From: CAXRDE01 sp964229355
GTDB taxonomy: Bacteria > Cyanobacteriota > Sericytochromatia > UBA7694
Assembly: GCA_964229355.1 (NCBI GenBank)
Contig: CAXRDE010000001.1
Coordinates: forward strand, 1-64,000
DNA length: 64,000 bases
Direction: 5' to 3'
Of this stretch, positions 1-8,530 are shown one piece after another. The notes beneath the pieces are model-generated. The model was not told the origin of the DNA and ran no database searches. It saw only the letters and a list, made by a program, of their open reading frames with translations. Position 1 is the stretch's first letter; every line of letters starts with the position of its first letter. Both the position numbers and the translations under genes were made by a program.

Positions 1-333
1 AATCGCAACGTGGGTCCCGTACCCATTCTCAAGTTTCGCTCAAAACACTATTTTGACGAAAAATTCTGGTGGGGCAGCGAAGTGGACGGTTTTTACGCAC
101 CGATTTCTATTCTTAACGGCAGCACCACCGACGTCATTGGCTCTATCTTAGATGCCAACATACGCGCTGGCTGGGACATCAACGACAAAAATGCCGTGTA
201 TGCCAACCTGCGCTATGTGGGTGGCGGTGCAGTAGGCACCTCTGATGACCCCAAAAATCAGGGAGACGGTTTTAATGAAAACTGGTTACACACCGTGGGA
301 CTCACCCTTGGTGTGCGCACCAACGTGTTTTAA
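1..333 (+). CDS. C-terminal part of a probable outer-membrane beta-barrel protein
   Basis: The reading frame is open from base 1, so the 5' end lies outside the window; about 110 residues are visible. The visible part alternates aromatic and polar residues in short strands joined by Gly/Asn/Asp-rich turns, and it ends in NVF. A final Phe after an alternating strand is the usual C-terminal insertion signal of outer-membrane beta-barrels. I infer a porin-like or surface protein in the outer membrane; the family cannot be named from this fragment. The GTG at base 10 is only an internal codon of this frame. No terminator is obvious before the next gene, which starts 92 bases downstream. Confidence 0.6.
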   Translation, partial: NRNVGPVPILKFRSKHYFDEKFWWGSEVDGFYAPISILNGSTTDVIGSILDANIRAGWDINDKNAVYANLRYVGGGAVGTSDDPKNQGDGFNENWLHTVGLTLGVRTNVF

Positions 334-425
334 ACCCCATCCTTTTTTAGAAAAAGCAAAGAATCAGACGCCCGAATCCGGTAGAATAGGAGGAATAAAA
401 CAATCCCCCAGAAGGAACTCAGGTG

Positions 426-1196
426 ATGGATGACGTATTGACCACGGAGATCATGTTGGATGCCTTTAGCCAGGTCAATCTGGAACAGCTCTATCACCAG
501 ATGCAGGAGAGTGCGGATCCGCCCACCTATCCCACCTTTCAAATGCCGCTTCTGGCTCCGGCGTTTCCCCCGCCAACAGAAAAACAGCACCGGCGCATAC
601 TCGAAAGCTTCAAACAGGTGGTGCTTCAAGGGCGTAAATCAGGAAAATACCTGAACCAGGCCCAGGAGCTCTACGAGACTCACCCCAGCGCGGAACTGGG
701 TTTATATCTCGGTCACTACCTCTCACAATGGGACCTCAGCGCTTTTGAAGACTTTCAAGCGGATTACCGCAAAACCTACCCTGAAGGAGATGTTAATCTG
801 CGTATGCGTTGTCTGGTGGCTGTGGTGCTGTTAGAAAGTGACCGCGCCCTTCACCAGCAGCAGACCCTGGCACACTATACCCACCTGCTCAACGGGGAAA
901 ATGATCTGGTCAGTAACCTCAGCCCGACCAGTGATGCCGCCACGGTCATGGACGTCTACTTTGCTCAGGCGCTCTGGTATCTTGCGCTGAATCAACACCA
1001 TGCGCATACCCTGTACTTTTTAAACGCCTGCTTGCGTTTGCGAGAAGCCCATGAAGAACGTCTTCCACTCTGCGCAGAAACAATCCAGATCGAAGACGCC
1101 TTGTTGTATTGGTTTCAATGCATGAGTGATGTATATGAAGCCCACAAAGATTTTTATCTGCCCCTTGTGGCGGAACGAGTTGCTCAATATCTTTAA
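426..1196 (+). CDS. hypothetical helical protein, 256 aa
   Basis: I do not recognise this protein. It is soluble, with no signal peptide or membrane segment. It has a Pro-rich stretch around residues 35-60, followed by helices rich in Leu, Ala, His and Gln that could form TPR-like or other helical repeats, though no canonical TPR motif is visible. I chose the ATG at 426 over the GTG at 423 because AGAAGGA sits about nine bases upstream of the ATG. A TAGAAT hexamer at 382-387 could be its -10, with a poor -35. The gene follows the beta-barrel fragment and precedes a cell-wall hydrolase-like gene with its own promoter, so it is probably monocistronic. Confidence 0.6.
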   Translation: MDDVLTTEIMLDAFSQVNLEQLYHQMQESADPPTYPTFQMPLLAPAFPPPTEKQHRRILESFKQVVLQGRKSGKYLNQAQELYETHPSAELGLYLGHYLSQWDLSAFEDFQADYRKTYPEGDVNLRMRCLVAVVLLESDRALHQQQTLAHYTHLLNGENDLVSNLSPTSDAATVMDVYFAQALWYLALNQHHAHTLYFLNACLRLREAHEERLPLCAETIQIEDALLYWFQCMSDVYEAHKDFYLPLVAERVAQYL

Positions 1197-1203
1197 AAAT
1201 CAC

Positions 1204-1232
1204 TTCAGATGGTCCCCCGTTTTGCCTATAAT
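1204..1232 (+). promoter_or_regulatory. probable sigma70-type promoter of the lysozyme-like gene
   Basis: TTCAGA (1204-1209) and TATAAT (1227-1232) are separated by exactly 17 bases. The start codon of the next gene is at 1285, leaving a leader of about 45 bases with a GAAGGA ribosome site. The spacer contains CCCCCGTTTTGCC just upstream of the -10, which resembles the spacer of the promoter at 37346-37374. Confidence 0.6.
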
Positions 1233-1284
1233 CATTCTAAATCCAAATCTCGATCTATCAATATCTCAATGAAGGATGTGTTTT

Positions 1285-1983
1285 ATGACCCAGGTTAATA
1301 GCCCCTCGCAATGGCTCCAAAATCTCTTTACCGCCCCTACCCCATCTAGCCCCCAGCGTCCTGCGGCACCGACAGCCCCCATCGTGAAACCCCAGACGGC
1401 TCCGCCCGCCGCTAAAGACCAGGTAACCCCCCTCTCAGCGCAAGGAAAAAGCGCCACCCACGTCTCCTTTGGAGACGAGCTCACGCCCACCTCACAACTG
1501 AAAAACATTGATTCAAAGGCTGTCTTTTACGATGCCAATGCCGTCAGCGCCAAAGAAATTGACGCCATTTTAAAGCATTATGGTTCGCCCCACGCGGGCA
1601 AAGGGTCCGAGATGCTCGCCATTAGTCAGGAAATGGGCATCAATCCCCTGATGATGTTGGCGATTATGCAGCAAGAATCCTCTTACGGCAACACCAACAA
1701 CAATAAGTCTTTAGGTCCCGAAAACGTGGCCAATCCCTGGAGTGTGCATTTTAACGAAGGGGCCAAAGGCATTAACAAACTGCGTTTAAAAGACGGTTCA
1801 CTACCGAGCTTTTCCCAGTCCTATAAAGCGGCGGTACGCACCATGATTAACCTGGCCAATGAATCCGCCACGCCCTTGACCCAGGCGGGTAAAAAATACT
1901 CCACCACCGCCTCATGGACCAATGCTATTCAAACGCACTATGCCACCCAGCTACGCCGTGTAGAAAAAATGCGCGCCCAGTAA
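1285..1983 (+). CDS. lysozyme-fold (glucosaminidase/transglycosylase-like) protein without signal peptide
   Basis: The C-terminal two thirds look like a lysozyme-fold domain of the glucosaminidase/transglycosylase type that cleaves peptidoglycan glycan strands. A helix ending in the candidate catalytic Glu131 (QQESSYG) is followed by an Asn-rich loop and an NPWSVHFN segment, as in GH73-like enzymes, then a helix-rich tail. Residues 1-60 are a Pro/Ala/Thr/Gln-rich disordered stretch with no hydrophobic signal peptide. If it acts on the wall it must leave by another route, or else it is a wall-modifying effector. I chose ATG 1285 because GAAGGA (1271-1276) lies eight bases upstream; an earlier in-frame ATG at 1276 overlaps that site. 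The exact family is uncertain. Confidence 0.65.
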   Translation: MTQVNSPSQWLQNLFTAPTPSSPQRPAAPTAPIVKPQTAPPAAKDQVTPLSAQGKSATHVSFGDELTPTSQLKNIDSKAVFYDANAVSAKEIDAILKHYGSPHAGKGSEMLAISQEMGINPLMMLAIMQQESSYGNTNNNKSLGPENVANPWSVHFNEGAKGINKLRLKDGSLPSFSQSYKAAVRTMINLANESATPLTQAGKKYSTTASWTNAIQTHYATQLRRVEKMRAQ

Positions 1984-1987
1984 GGCC

Positions 1988-2398
1988 CTACTCAGGGTCT
2001 GCTTTAGTCCACTCCGTACGCGTCCCGTCTTCGGTTTCTTCCACGAAGCGGGACGGAGTGAGCTCCACAATACGGTTGGTATGCTCGCCGTATTCGCTCT
2101 TGTAAGTGATTTTGTCGCCTTCGATAGCATAAGGCGTGCCCTCTTCATTGCCATCACTGTAACTTTTTTCGGCATCAAAAAAGCTCCAGGGCTCAAAACC
2201 GGTATCAGGATCAGCGGGCATCACCCAGCGGCCTAAAAGAAGCTCCTGGGGCGTTTTTTCAGTTGAGCTGGCCTCAGCTGTAGAGGTCGTTTCGGCTTGC
2301 ACACTGGCGGAAGTTGCAGGTTCAGCAGAACCCGATTCATTTTGACAGGCCCCCAGCACCCACAGACTTAAAAACAGTGAAAATAAACGCTTGTACAT
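1988..2398 (-). CDS. small lipoprotein with lipocalin-like domain
   Basis: The N-terminus is a lipoprotein signal: MYKR, a hydrophobic stretch and the lipobox LGAC with Cys18. A Ser/Thr/Glu/Ala-rich linker follows to about residue 48. The last 85 residues start with a GRWV motif and form short beta strands (YAIEGDKITYK, HTNRIVELTPSRF), the pattern of small lipocalin-like domains in bacterial lipoproteins. The mature protein is expected to be tethered to a membrane facing the periplasm; the ligand is unknown. The gene converges on the lysozyme-like gene with only four bases between the stops. Confidence 0.65.
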   Translation of the reverse strand: MYKRLFSLFLSLWVLGACQNESGSAEPATSASVQAETTSTAEASSTEKTPQELLLGRWVMPADPDTGFEPWSFFDAEKSYSDGNEEGTPYAIEGDKITYKSEYGEHTNRIVELTPSRFVEETEDGTRTEWTKADPE

Positions 2399-2683
2399 GA
2401 TGTATACCTTTGCTGATGAAAGAAAATATTCGTTAGTTTAGCAAGGGTCATAGGATTTGAGAAGCGGCTGACGTACGGTTTTTTACATTGCTGGACAAGG
2501 TTTCATTAAAATGTTAAAATAAGGCTATCTATTCGATAATATATATTAAAATTGGATGACAGGATTGAAGCATTTATCCACTTATTCTTCTTATAAACAG
2601 GCTATTTTGCCCTGTGGCTCCGTCAGCTCTGACGTGACTTTTCAATCGTTTGACTGTCTTCCAAGCTATACCAAAGGATCCCC
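2399..2683. other. 285-base divergent intergenic region with AT-rich promoter zone and hairpin leader
   Basis: The region separates the lipoprotein gene (-) from the DEAD-box helicase gene (+). The middle (about 2505-2555) is strongly AT-rich, with a GATAATATAT run usable as a -10. If transcription starts there, the helicase mRNA has a leader of over 120 bases. That leader contains two small hairpins: ACAGG/CCTGT arms at 2597-2615, and CGTCA-GCTC-TGACG at 2621-2634. AAAGGA precedes the ATG at 2684. Long structured leaders are common in cold-responsive helicase genes; regulation here is inferred. Confidence 0.4.
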
Positions 2684-4531
2684 ATGAAATTTTCAGATTT
2701 TAATTTTCAGCCTGAACTGCTTCAGGCGCTTGTGGAAATGGGCTATGAAGCCCCCACCCCCATTCAGGCCCAGACCATTCCCCTCTTACTTGAGTCCAAA
2801 GACGTCATCGGCTGTGCCCGCACCGGTTCCGGTAAAACCGCAGCCTTTGCTCTGCCTGTGCTAAACGCCATTCAGGGCGGCCAACAAAATCCCCAGGTGC
2901 TGATTATTGCGCCAACCCGTGAACTGGCAGAGCAAATTCGGATTGCCGTGGACGATTACGCAAAACATTTACCCGTGACCTGTCTGGCCATTTATGGTGG
3001 CGCCAGCTCGCGTCTGCAGGAAACCCATCTGGCCAAAGGCATTGATGTCGTGATTGCCACGCCTGGCCGACTGCTAGACCTTTTACAACGCTCTGCGATT
3101 CGCCTTTACGATGTGAAATACCTGATTTTAGATGAAGCCGACCGCATGCTTGATATGGGTTTTGTACCCGACATTGAAGAAATCATGACCTTTTTACCCA
3201 AAAAGCGTCAAACCCTCTTATTTTCGGCCACCATGCCTTCAGCCATCAAAAAACTGGCCCTGTCGCTGACAAACAATGCCGAAATGATTCGCATTGGGAT
3301 TGAAAATGCAGCCTCTGATTCCGTGGATCAGTCGGTGGTCTTGCTCTCTCCCAACGAAAAACCCGATGCCCTGATGCATATTATTCAAAACCACGACATT
3401 GAGTCCATGATTGTCTTTGCCCGTACCAAAACCGGTGCAGATCAGGTGGCCAAAACCCTGATTCAGAATCACGTGGCAGCCACTTGTATTCACTCCAACC
3501 GAACCCAATCTCAGCGCCAGAGCGCTTTGGAAGCCTTCCGCAACGGCGAGTACAAAGTGCTGGTGGCCACCGATGTGGCCGCCCGGGGCCTTGACGTTTC
3601 CCACATTTCTCACGTGGTCAATTACGACACCCCCACCCACGCCGAAGACTATGTACACCGTGTGGGCCGTACAGGCCGTGCAGGTGCCAAAGGCGTGGCC
3701 TTTACCTTTACCAGTTCCAACGAAAAGAAATACCTGAAAGATATTGAAAAGCTCATTGGCAACAGCATTGATGTGGTGTCTTTAAAACAGCAAAGCCCGG
3801 TGGCAGAGACTCCCGTAGAAAAAAAGACGGCCCCAAAAAAAAGTAAAACGTCTCTACCTAAACCAGACAAGCCAGCCCCCAAAGCCAAAGCAGCACAGGC
3901 AGAAGCGCCCAAGGCCAGCCCTAAAAAAACCAAAAAGAAAACCGTTGCAGCGCCCCCTGTAGAAGCCGTCAAAGTCAAAGAGGTCGTCAAAGAAGTCTTG
4001 CCCCCTGAGAAGCGCATTGCTGAGAAAAGCCCCTCTGAAAAAGGCACCCGCCGTCGCAGTGCAACCCCTAAGCAAAGAGACATCAAAAAAGACGTCGTGA
4101 AAAGAGAACGCTCTTCCAAAGCAAACCTCAAAGCAGCAGAACACCCGCCTGAGGTCTCTCGCTCAAAACCAACCCAGGAGCAGGCTCCCGAACGGGACCG
4201 CAGAACCTCACGACGCCGCAGCGATGTGGTGGTGAGTGAGCTGCCCACCCCCCGCTTCAAACCAGAAAACGATCCCAATGCCTTCCGCAAACGTCACAGT
4301 TATTCCTTAATTCAAGCGGAACCGCGCATGTCAGAATCTCACGCGTTTTATCGCAACCCCGAAGATGAGCTCGATTATTTGGACTTCAATCCCGAAGAGC
4401 GCAACCAGGGAGAAGACCCCATGAAGAGCTTTACCCCGCCACGGCAACGGTCTAACCGCCGTAGCCAAAGCAACAGTTCACGGGGCGGACGCAATAACAC
4501 CCGTCAGCATTCTCGCCAGCGCAGCCGTTAG
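2684..4531 (+). CDS. DEAD-box ATP-dependent RNA helicase (RhlE/DeaD type) with long basic tail
   Basis: This enzyme unwinds RNA duplexes using ATP, in ribosome assembly, RNA decay or cold adaptation. All core motifs are present: an N-terminal Q motif (PTPIQAQ), ARTGSGKT (motif I), PTRELA, TPGRLLD, DEAD, SAT, and near residue 325 HRVGRTGRAG (motif VI). The two RecA-like domains end near residue 370. The remaining 245 residues are low-complexity and rich in Lys, Arg, Ser, Pro and Glu, ending in an Arg/Ser/Asn-rich stretch typical of RNA-binding tails. The tail is unusually long for RhlE-type enzymes. The ATG follows AAAGGA. A secreted-protein gene begins 16 bases downstream and may be cotranscribed. 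The exact subfamily is not certain. Confidence 0.95.
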   Translation: MKFSDFNFQPELLQALVEMGYEAPTPIQAQTIPLLLESKDVIGCARTGSGKTAAFALPVLNAIQGGQQNPQVLIIAPTRELAEQIRIAVDDYAKHLPVTCLAIYGGASSRLQETHLAKGIDVVIATPGRLLDLLQRSAIRLYDVKYLILDEADRMLDMGFVPDIEEIMTFLPKKRQTLLFSATMPSAIKKLALSLTNNAEMIRIGIENAASDSVDQSVVLLSPNEKPDALMHIIQNHDIESMIVFARTKTGADQVAKTLIQNHVAATCIHSNRTQSQRQSALEAFRNGEYKVLVATDVAARGLDVSHISHVVNYDTPTHAEDYVHRVGRTGRAGAKGVAFTFTSSNEKKYLKDIEKLIGNSIDVVSLKQQSPVAETPVEKKTAPKKSKTSLPKPDKPAPKAKAAQAEAPKASPKKTKKKTVAAPPVEAVKVKEVVKEVLPPEKRIAEKSPSEKGTRRRSATPKQRDIKKDVVKRERSSKANLKAAEHPPEVSRSKPTQEQAPERDRRTSRRRSDVVVSELPTPRFKPENDPNAFRKRHSYSLIQAEPRMSESHAFYRNPEDELDYLDFNPEERNQGEDPMKSFTPPRQRSNRRSQSNSSRGGRNNTRQHSRQRSR

Positions 4532-4547
4532 CACAGGTAAAACACCC

Positions 4548-5090
4548 ATGAAGACATTTCAGCGTTGGTCAGGAAGCCTATTGCTTGCGTTAAGCATGTC
4601 GTTCAGCGCAGTGGCCCAGGAGTCACCTGTCGAGACGCCTCCTGCGGAGAACGCGTCCGTTCAAATCCGCAGTGAACGCCCTACGGTCATTAGCGTCGAT
4701 TTTGGATTTCCCAAAGGCTTAGGGCTTTCTGTTTTACACAACCTTCAGCCCGAGTGGGCCGTGGGGGCTAGCGCGAGCCATGTACTACTTTGGCCCACGG
4801 TGGGGCTTTTTGGCCGCTACTACCTGGACCCCCAGAAAACCTATAACGCAAGCTTTACCGAATGGCGGGTGTTCCATCATCCAGGAGTCGCTCCAGGCGT
4901 ATACGTCCTGGCTCCCTACTGGAGTACCCACCTTCTCTACGGTCTAGAAACCCGATCCCCCGAGGGAAGTTATTCGCATATCGCCTTTGGTATGGGCATT
5001 GGAAACTCCACCCAGGAAAACCTACTGCTGGGTTTTATTAACCTGGAAGTTTCTTTTGGCGGCAGTTTATCTCAAGCCCAAACCCCGTAA
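4548..5090 (+). CDS. exported protein, probable outer-membrane beta-barrel, 180 aa
   Basis: A Sec signal peptide is clear: MKTFQRW, a hydrophobic core to about residue 20, and cleavage after AVA. The mature part begins with an acidic, Pro-rich stretch and continues as alternating short strands with Gly/Trp/Tyr, as in small outer-membrane barrels. The C-terminus (SFGGSLSQAQTP) lacks the usual terminal Phe, so a periplasmic beta protein is also possible. It lies between the helicase and the antiporter genes, with seven or fewer bases to the antiporter start, so it probably shares the antiporter mRNA. No specific family recognised. Confidence 0.6.
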   Translation: MKTFQRWSGSLLLALSMSFSAVAQESPVETPPAENASVQIRSERPTVISVDFGFPKGLGLSVLHNLQPEWAVGASASHVLLWPTVGLFGRYYLDPQKTYNASFTEWRVFHHPGVAPGVYVLAPYWSTHLLYGLETRSPEGSYSHIAFGMGIGNSTQENLLLGFINLEVSFGGSLSQAQTP

Positions 5091-5096
5091 GCTCCT

Positions 5097-6932
5097 GTGA
5101 CTGAATATCTACTGTTTGCCTTTATTTTTCTGGGTTCCGCCATGATCACCGTTCCCCTGGCGGTCAAGCTGGGCCTGGGATCGGTTCTGGGTTATTTAAT
5201 GGCGGGACTCGTGATTGGCCCGTTCACCGGACTGGTGGGCGCTGAAGCCGGACGCATTCAACATATCGCTGAATTTGGCGTGGTTATGATGCTTTTTCTG
5301 GTGGGGCTTGAACTTGAACCGCGTCACCTCTGGCAAATGCGCTGGAAGCTGCTGGGGCTGGGCGGCCTTCAAATGGGTCTCACCGCACTGGCTTTTATGG
5401 GCGGAGCCATGGTTCTGGGGGTGATGTGGTCCCAGGCCATCGCCATCGGTTTGATTCTGGCGCTGTCATCCACCGCCATTGTGCTGCAAACCCTGGGTGA
5501 AAAAGGCCTTCTAAAGTCCGATGGGGGGCAAAGCACTTTTTCTGTGCTCCTCTTTCAAGACATCGCTGTTATCCCCATTTTGGCCCTTTTCCCCCTCCTG
5601 GCCCTGCCTGAACTGATGGGTCATCACGCTGACGCTCACAGTTCACTGTCGCTTGTGGAAGGCCGGCCCGGCTGGCAGGTCACGCTGATCAGCCTGGCTG
5701 CCATCGCCAGCGTGATTAGCGGCGGGGTATTTGCTTCAAAATACCTGTTTCGCTTTATGGCCACCACCCGGCTACGTGAAATTTTTACACTGGCTGTATT
5801 GGCCATGGTTATTGCGATAGCCCTCTTGATGAGTCTGGTTGGTCTGTCTCCCGCCCTGGGCACCTTTATTGCCGGTGTGGTGCTCGCCACCTCTGAGTAT
5901 CGCCATGAAATCGAAAGCGATCTGGACCCCTTTAAAGGACTCTTGCTCGGCGTCTTTTTTATTACCGTGGGTGCCAGCATTAACGTCAACCTCCTGCTTG
6001 ATAGCCTCGGGAGCATCATGGGCTTAACCCTGGCGGTTATGGCCATTAAGGCTGCGGTGCTGGGACTGATTGCCTACATTTTTAAGCTGCGCGGCAGCGA
6101 TAAATGGCTCTTTGCATTGGGACTGGCCCAGGCCGGTGAATTTGGCTTTGTGCTGGTATCCTTTACCCTGGCGAACGCCATTTTAGCCCCCGCCCTTGCC
6201 CAGACCCTATTGCTCATCATTACCCTGTCCATGTTTTTCACCCCCTTTGTGTTCATCTTATTAGACCGCGTGCTCTTGCCCCGTTTGGCCGCCACGCCCG
6301 AGCGAGAAGCCGACACCATTGATACCCACGGGGACGTCATTATTGCAGGAACCGGTCGCTTTGGACAAATCGCCAACCGCATGTTGCGGGCCAACGGTTA
6401 TAAAACCGTGGTCATTGATTACCGTGCCGAGGCCGTGGATATGATGCAGCGCTTTGGCATTAAGGTATTTTATGGCGACGCGGCCCGCCCCGATCTGCTC
6501 GAAGCCGCAGGGCTACGCCAGGCCCGACTCTTGTTTATTGCCATTGACGATCAAGAAAAAACCCTGGCCATTGCCCGCTTTGCCCGCAAGGTTCGGCCTG
6601 ACCTGCACATTATTGCCCGCGCCCATGACCGGGTGCATGTGTACCAGTTGTTTCAGACCGGCGTCAACGACATTGTGCGCGAGACCTTTGACAGCGCCAC
6701 CCGTGCCGCCTATTATGCTTTTCAGGCCCTGGGTTATGCCGACCCCGATGCCCGCGAAATCGTTGACATCTTTGTGGATCGTGACAAAAAAATCATCCGT
6801 GAACTGGCAGAGTTATGGGATCCCGAACGCACCCTCGATCAAAACCCGGCCTATGTGAACAAGGCCAAAGAAATGTCAGCGCAACTGGCCGCAGACATGT
6901 TGGCCCGTCAGCAGCAAAACCCCGAAGCCTGA
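5097..6932 (+). CDS. KefB/KefC-type monovalent cation:proton antiporter (CPA2)
   Basis: This inner-membrane transporter exchanges K+ or Na+ for protons, for pH and ion homeostasis. Residues 1-390 hold about 12 hydrophobic segments of the Na+/H+ exchanger fold, including LGSVLGYLMAG, FLVGLELEP and ALSSTAIVLQTL. From about residue 405 there is a TrkA-N (RCK) domain with the nucleotide-binding GTGRFGQIANRML, which usually gates the channel in response to NAD(H) or glutathione adducts. The 611-residue length fits KefB/KefC. The GTG start at 5097 has a weak ribosome site, but the family N-terminus begins just at this position. No glutathione-binding partner (KefF/KefG) is adjacent. Confidence 0.92.
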   Translation: MTEYLLFAFIFLGSAMITVPLAVKLGLGSVLGYLMAGLVIGPFTGLVGAEAGRIQHIAEFGVVMMLFLVGLELEPRHLWQMRWKLLGLGGLQMGLTALAFMGGAMVLGVMWSQAIAIGLILALSSTAIVLQTLGEKGLLKSDGGQSTFSVLLFQDIAVIPILALFPLLALPELMGHHADAHSSLSLVEGRPGWQVTLISLAAIASVISGGVFASKYLFRFMATTRLREIFTLAVLAMVIAIALLMSLVGLSPALGTFIAGVVLATSEYRHEIESDLDPFKGLLLGVFFITVGASINVNLLLDSLGSIMGLTLAVMAIKAAVLGLIAYIFKLRGSDKWLFALGLAQAGEFGFVLVSFTLANAILAPALAQTLLLIITLSMFFTPFVFILLDRVLLPRLAATPEREADTIDTHGDVIIAGTGRFGQIANRMLRANGYKTVVIDYRAEAVDMMQRFGIKVFYGDAARPDLLEAAGLRQARLLFIAIDDQEKTLAIARFARKVRPDLHIIARAHDRVHVYQLFQTGVNDIVRETFDSATRAAYYAFQALGYADPDAREIVDIFVDRDKKIIRELAELWDPERTLDQNPAYVNKAKEMSAQLAADMLARQQQNPEA

Positions 6933-6952
6933 AGTCTCTAATAAACCCCGAA

Positions 6953-6984
6953 AAAGCCCCCGGCGTCAAAACACCGGGGGCTTT
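6953..6984. terminator. bidirectional rho-independent terminator
   Basis: An 11-bp perfect stem (AAAGCCCCCGG / CCGGGGGCTTT) with a 10-base loop lies between two convergent genes. The T run is better on the minus strand (five T after the stem), so it mainly serves the ATP-grasp gene at 7010-8341, but it can also end the antiporter transcript. Confidence 0.85.
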
Positions 6985-7009
6985 AAAAATTTAAATGGGC
7001 CGATTTAGC

Positions 7010-8341
7010 TTATTCAGCTTCTACAGGCTCTTCCACTTCATCCACAATGCCTAAGCGGCCTTTTTCGCAGTGAATCCAGAATTGATGAATGCCATGGTAG
7101 TGCATTTTCTTTTCAGGCCACTCGTGTTGGAATTTGAAGTAGCGCTCCACCGCTTCAGAGAGAATATCGCCAAAACCATCACCTGAGAAATATTCCAGGG
7201 CTTCGGTTTCAAAGTTGGGCAACTGCTCTGCGCAGAAAGCGTTAAATTCTTTGGTTTGGAAGGCTTCGTCAGCCAGGTCTGCATAAGCATCCAGCAACTG
7301 GTGGTAGCTCCACCCTTTTTTGTCGCCTTCGGCTTTAATGGCGTGCATTTGCTCCCAGTATTGGGCAAACAGGGGCTTTTTACGACCGGTGACCGCAATA
7401 AAGATCAACCAGCGTGCCATGGACTTCACCAGTTCAGGGAAGTAGAAGTGCAGAGAGGTCACGTTACTGTCAGGATAAGCGTTGGCAAAATCAATGGGGT
7501 GGGCCACGCCATCGTGATCAATCAGAATTTCACAAGAGTTGTGGTCCCAGTTGTAGAACGCGTTAATGACTTTGGTAATTTTCATCACTTCGTCAAATTG
7601 CTCAGGAGGCAAGAAGTTGTGCTCAATGGCCATGCCTTCTTTGCGCAGATAGCGGTCATGACTGTGCTTGGCGCTGGCGTTATAGTGCATGGGCATCATT
7701 TGAGGACCCACACCCACAATGCGCACGAACTCTTTAAAGTCCACAGCAGCCTGCAAGTTCACGGGCTTGTCTTTGATTTTGTGGTAAGCCGCATGCAGTT
7801 CTGCTTCGTTTTCCACACGCTCTACATCAACCCAGCCGCCGCCGTCTTGAGGCTTCATGTAAGCAGGGTAGCCCACCGCTTCGCCAATGGCACTCAGATC
7901 AAAGAGCTCATAGTCAGGGAAGATCAGATCGGGCTCAATGCGCTCAGATTCTAACAAGTCGCTATAATCTGCCTGGGGAATCGCCCAGGTTTTGGGAATG
8001 TGCATACCCAGTTCGCTCATATGACCATAGCTGGTGTTTTTGTCGATGGACTTAAAAGACACCATATCGTTGATCATATAGGTGTGAGGCATTACCAGAT
8101 GGAAAAAAGAATTGTGGTGAGGGTTCCAGTGCGCACCACGGTTTAAAATCGCATTACAAGAGGTTTTGGCACTTAAAACATCATAAGGACGCGATACGAT
8201 GCGGCGAGGCACGATCTCGTAGGTCTCACCTTTGTATTTCACTTCCGGTGTAATGTGATTCAACAGACCTTCTAAAGCTGCTCGAAACGAAAAGCTATTG
8301 GGGTCCATGATGCCGATAACGGCTTGTTTCTTCTCTGACAT
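7010..8341 (-). CDS. RimK-like ATP-grasp domain protein, 443 aa
   Basis: The middle of the protein looks like an ATP-grasp ligase. YMKPQDGGGWVDVERV (about 172-188) resembles the ATP-grasp central lysine and Gly-rich loop. It is followed by VGVGPQMMPMHY and the metal-binding end EILIDHDGVAHPIDFANAYPD (about 270-290), where Glu/Asp/Asn would bind Mg-ATP. Enzymes of this fold join a carboxylate to an amine or thiol through an acyl-phosphate. The substrate is unknown. Residues 320-443 are an extra helical domain rich in Trp, His and Phe. The gene is monocistronic, ending at the terminator at 6953-6984, with a palindrome 21 bases upstream of its ATG. Confidence 0.7.
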   Translation of the reverse strand: MSEKKQAVIGIMDPNSFSFRAALEGLLNHITPEVKYKGETYEIVPRRIVSRPYDVLSAKTSCNAILNRGAHWNPHHNSFFHLVMPHTYMINDMVSFKSIDKNTSYGHMSELGMHIPKTWAIPQADYSDLLESERIEPDLIFPDYELFDLSAIGEAVGYPAYMKPQDGGGWVDVERVENEAELHAAYHKIKDKPVNLQAAVDFKEFVRIVGVGPQMMPMHYNASAKHSHDRYLRKEGMAIEHNFLPPEQFDEVMKITKVINAFYNWDHNSCEILIDHDGVAHPIDFANAYPDSNVTSLHFYFPELVKSMARWLIFIAVTGRKKPLFAQYWEQMHAIKAEGDKKGWSYHQLLDAYADLADEAFQTKEFNAFCAEQLPNFETEALEYFSGDGFGDILSEAVERYFKFQHEWPEKKMHYHGIHQFWIHCEKGRLGIVDEVEEPVEAE

Positions 8342-8361
8342 GAAATACTTCCTTGCGTAAA

Positions 8362-8382
8362 GTTAGAATGCTGCATTCTAAC
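8362..8382. promoter_or_regulatory. perfect 9-3-9 palindrome upstream of the ATP-grasp gene
   Basis: GTTAGAATG-CTG-CATTCTAAC is a perfect inverted repeat 21 bases upstream of the start codon at 8341 (minus strand). It could be a repressor operator or a hairpin in the 5' leader. The half-sites TTAGAAT/ATTCTAA resemble Fur/PerR-family boxes, but the spacing (five bases between heptamers) does not fit a canonical PerR box. Confidence 0.5.
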
Positions 8383-8468
8383 ATGATCCCCGTCACATCT
8401 CGAAGAGACTCAGCGAAAATCTCTCAAGAAAAACCTGTGCAAAAAACCTATCCATTTTCAGATGGTGT

Positions 8469-8499
8469 TTATGTTAAACTTAAGTTAATTCAAACATAA
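8469..8499. promoter_or_regulatory. nested inverted repeat upstream of htpG
   Basis: TTATGTT (8469-8475) and AACATAA (8493-8499) flank the palindrome AACTTAAGTT (8477-8486). This AT-rich dyad lies 32 bases before the htpG start and probably overlaps its promoter, so an operator is plausible. It does not match the CIRCE element of HrcA-controlled chaperone genes. Confidence 0.35.
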
Positions 8500-8530
8500 T
8501 TTAGCGCTGATGCGCAAAAGGAGATGTGAT

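Noticed and set aside
3649..4290. 213-residue minus-strand frame opposite the helicase tail
   Set aside because: It mirrors the low-complexity Lys/Arg/Ser tail of the helicase; Leu/Ser/Arg/Phe composition and lack of a start signal mark it as an artefact.
8362..8382. Reading the palindrome as a PerR or Fur box
   Set aside because: The halves fit but the spacer is five bases rather than one, so I report only an unknown operator or hairpin.
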